A stretch of 62,264 nucleotides of DNA from Lachnospiraceae bacterium UBA4711 (lineage in GTDB: Bacteria; Bacillota; Clostridia; Lachnospirales; Lachnospiraceae): the NCBI GenBank assembly GCA_002404515.1, contig DHJV01000168.1:1-62264 (forward strand). Reading direction: 5' to 3'. The notes beneath the pieces were generated by a model. The model was given only the letters and a program-made list of their open reading frames with translations, ran no database searches and was not told the origin of the DNA. Position numbers and translations under genes: made by a program. Of the stretch, positions 60,833-62,264 are shown piece after piece. The first letter of the stretch is position 1; each line of letters opens with the position of its first letter.

Positions 60833-61600
60833 TTACTGTACATAGACGTAAACCTTGATCTGCTCGTCGTTTAAGTTGTTCGTGAACGTTAAGATCGCAG
60901 TTCCCTTCTTCCCTGGGATCACACGTAATCGCGCTACCGACGGGCCAACCGGGGAAGTGTCCCACGCGAAGCTCACAACATCCTCATCTGAAGACTCTAC
61001 ACTTACCTCAATATCACCGGAGATACATACACGGAGCACAGCTTCCTGCGGTATCTGTGCCTCAGTTGTCTCTGCACCTTCCTCCGTTGTCTCAGTCTCA
61101 TTTGACGTAAACTTCAGAAATGTATCACTGACAAACATATCCTCATAGCCCTGGGATGGCACTGCATCCGTGAAGCTTGCCAGACCATCCATCGCCTCTT
61201 CCTTATCCTCAAGCGCGGTGATCTGCTTCTTATAATCCTCTTCCTTATTCTGATAATCCGAAATCGACGCTTTCAGAAGATCAATCTGGGACTGCAGCTC
61301 TGTGATTGCATCTTCCTGCTCCCGGATCTGTGACCGAAAATAATTCGCTGCCACATCGCTCTCTGAAGCGATCGTATTTCGCTCATCATTGGCTTTCTGC
61401 ACTTTATTGCTGAAATAGAAGAATCCAAACACCAGCCCGCTTGCCAGAAATATCATAAGTGCGATAGATATTCCGATATACAGCTTCGTATTTCCCCGCA
61501 GGTTCTCACGGTCATATTCTTCATCTTCCAGCGGTTTCCCACAGTTGCTGCAAAACAATGCGCCATCTTCATTTTCCGCTTTACAATGTTTACATATCAT
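60833..61600 (-). CDS. Zinc-ribbon, membrane-anchored coiled-coil protein
   Basis: A 255-residue protein. It has a zinc ribbon (CKHCKAEN...CSNCGKP), a membrane helix (about residues 42-63), a coiled coil (about 70-140) and a beta-rich C-terminal domain (VLRVCISGDIEVSVESSDEDVVSF) that resembles bacterial Ig-like repeats. The cytoplasmic zinc ribbon with an outer sensor-like domain is common in Clostridia, but the function is unknown. It is a second member of the class seen at 54555. Confidence 0.72.
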   Translation of the reverse strand: MICKHCKAENEDGALFCSNCGKPLEDEEYDRENLRGNTKLYIGISIALMIFLASGLVFGFFYFSNKVQKANDERNTIASESDVAANYFRSQIREQEDAITELQSQIDLLKASISDYQNKEEDYKKQITALEDKEEAMDGLASFTDAVPSQGYEDMFVSDTFLKFTSNETETTEEGAETTEAQIPQEAVLRVCISGDIEVSVESSDEDVVSFAWDTSPVGPSVARLRVIPGKKGTAILTFTNNLNDEQIKVYVYVQ

Positions 61601-61726
61601 AATCTATACAACTCCCGTTTTTCGAATTTGAATCGTACGACATATTTCTCTTATGATACCCTTTTTTTCACCATTTGTCTAGTGTCAGCATGATATCCAT
61701 ACGGCTGTATTATCACTCTGCCCGCA

Positions 61727-62264
61727 CTAGCCACGCAAAACCTCAAAAGCACGCGAAATATCCAGTACCCCCCACCCCCATGCAGGGTTCGGATATGCAA
61801 TATCAACCACCGTCCGGGCACCGCGGATCAGAATCTGCCGGATCACTTCGGTATTCATCCCATAATAATTGCCCCGCACGATGCCCCATTCAAGGAAAAG
61901 TGCCGCTGCTCCGGCGGTCAATGCAGCCCCGACACTCGTACCACTCCGGCGTACAAACAACGGTCGTGTTCCGCTGCCTCCCGCAAGCAGTCCCGCCACA
62001 CGCACGGCTGGCGCCGCAAAATCCGGCTGAATCCGCCCTTTTCTGGTATAGCCACGGCTGGATTCCACATACAGCGAATTATCCAGATGATTGTATCCGG
62101 CTATGGTTATCGTCCCACGCGCATTCGCAGGTGCACACAGGATTACCTCCGGATCCGGCCGTGAAAACCGCGTATTGCCAACCAGAAATTGACGGATCGG
62201 CAGCCATGCATCATACCCTGCCGGAAAGCTGCTGTAATTCTCCGTCACCTCAATACGCCAGATA
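61727..62264 (-). CDS. S8-family subtilisin-like protease, C-terminal part (5' end beyond window)
   Basis: About 179 C-terminal residues of a serine protease are visible; the reading frame stays open to the window edge. The catalytic Ser lies in SGTSVGAALTAGAAALFLEW, and the segments PDFAAPAVRV and GWGVLDISRAFEVL are typical of the C-terminal half of S8 enzymes. The Asp and His of the triad are outside the window. The layout resembles CspB-like proteases of Clostridia, but this is not certain. Confidence 0.85.
   Translation of the reverse strand, partial: IWRIEVTENYSSFPAGYDAWLPIRQFLVGNTRFSRPDPEVILCAPANARGTITIAGYNHLDNSLYVESSRGYTRKGRIQPDFAAPAVRVAGLLAGGSGTRPLFVRRSGTSVGAALTAGAAALFLEWGIVRGNYYGMNTEVIRQILIRGARTVVDIAYPNPAWGWGVLDISRAFEVLRG

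Overview
This 62,264-base window has moderate GC content and looks like chromosome from an anaerobic gut Clostridia species, most likely a Lachnospiraceae member. This is an inference. It rests on the B. subtilis-like tmk-yaaR-holB-ricT-trmN-rsmI gene order, strong AGGAGG ribosome binding sites, a Tad pilus locus of the clostridial type (FHA/DUF6382 and DUF5702 proteins), secreted enzymes with clostridial ChW repeats, and DnaD/DnaI-type helicase loading. I found no tRNA, rRNA, CRISPR array, prophage or transposase gene.

Layout. Positions 1-5,577 are leftward: the start of an amino-acid ABC binding protein with two nearly identical tandem binding domains (cut by the window edge), a secreted M6 metalloprotease with six ChW repeats, and a DUF624 membrane protein. 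lysA (5,798-7,054) faces the other way. Positions 7,129-16,504 form a leftward sugar-uptake region. It is read as an AraC-type response regulator, a LytS-type kinase with no extracellular sensor domain, an ABC ATPase-like protein whose nucleotide-binding motifs are gone, a permease-like partner, and then, behind its own promoter, an RbsBAC-type transporter and a metallo-beta-lactamase-fold hydrolase. Positions 16,594-24,801 hold a large exported protein with a pseudo-peptidase-like end, then the flavodoxin/SCP2-dnaX-ybaB-recR-pfkA cluster.

Positions 24,938-33,856 are a Tad (Flp) pilus operon, including a 57-residue Flp pilin and two TadE-like proteins. Its leader (33,887-34,137) has a promoter followed by a pair of 33-bp inverted repeats that enclose an intrinsic terminator pointing toward the pilus genes. 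This arrangement resembles the invertible cwpV and flg switches of Clostridioides difficile and is the most interesting signal in the window. Positions 34,201-46,589 are mainly RNA modification and housekeeping genes, interrupted by a ChW-repeat GH5 cellulase and a 200-bp near-palindrome between yaaR and tmk.

Positions 46,733-62,264 carry transketolase, a BI-1-family membrane protein with an Asn/Tyr-rich prion-like head, mecA, a ferredoxin behind a perfect 7-1-7 Fur box, pyruvate kinase, murC, a dnaD-dnaC-prs operon preceded by abutting DnaA boxes, zinc-ribbon membrane proteins, and the end of a subtilisin-family protease. Functionally the window combines central carbon flux (pfkA, tkt, pyk, prs), replication (dnaX, holB, dnaD, dnaC, tmk), polysaccharide and protein degradation at the cell surface, sugar import with its own sensing, and a probably phase-variable pilus.
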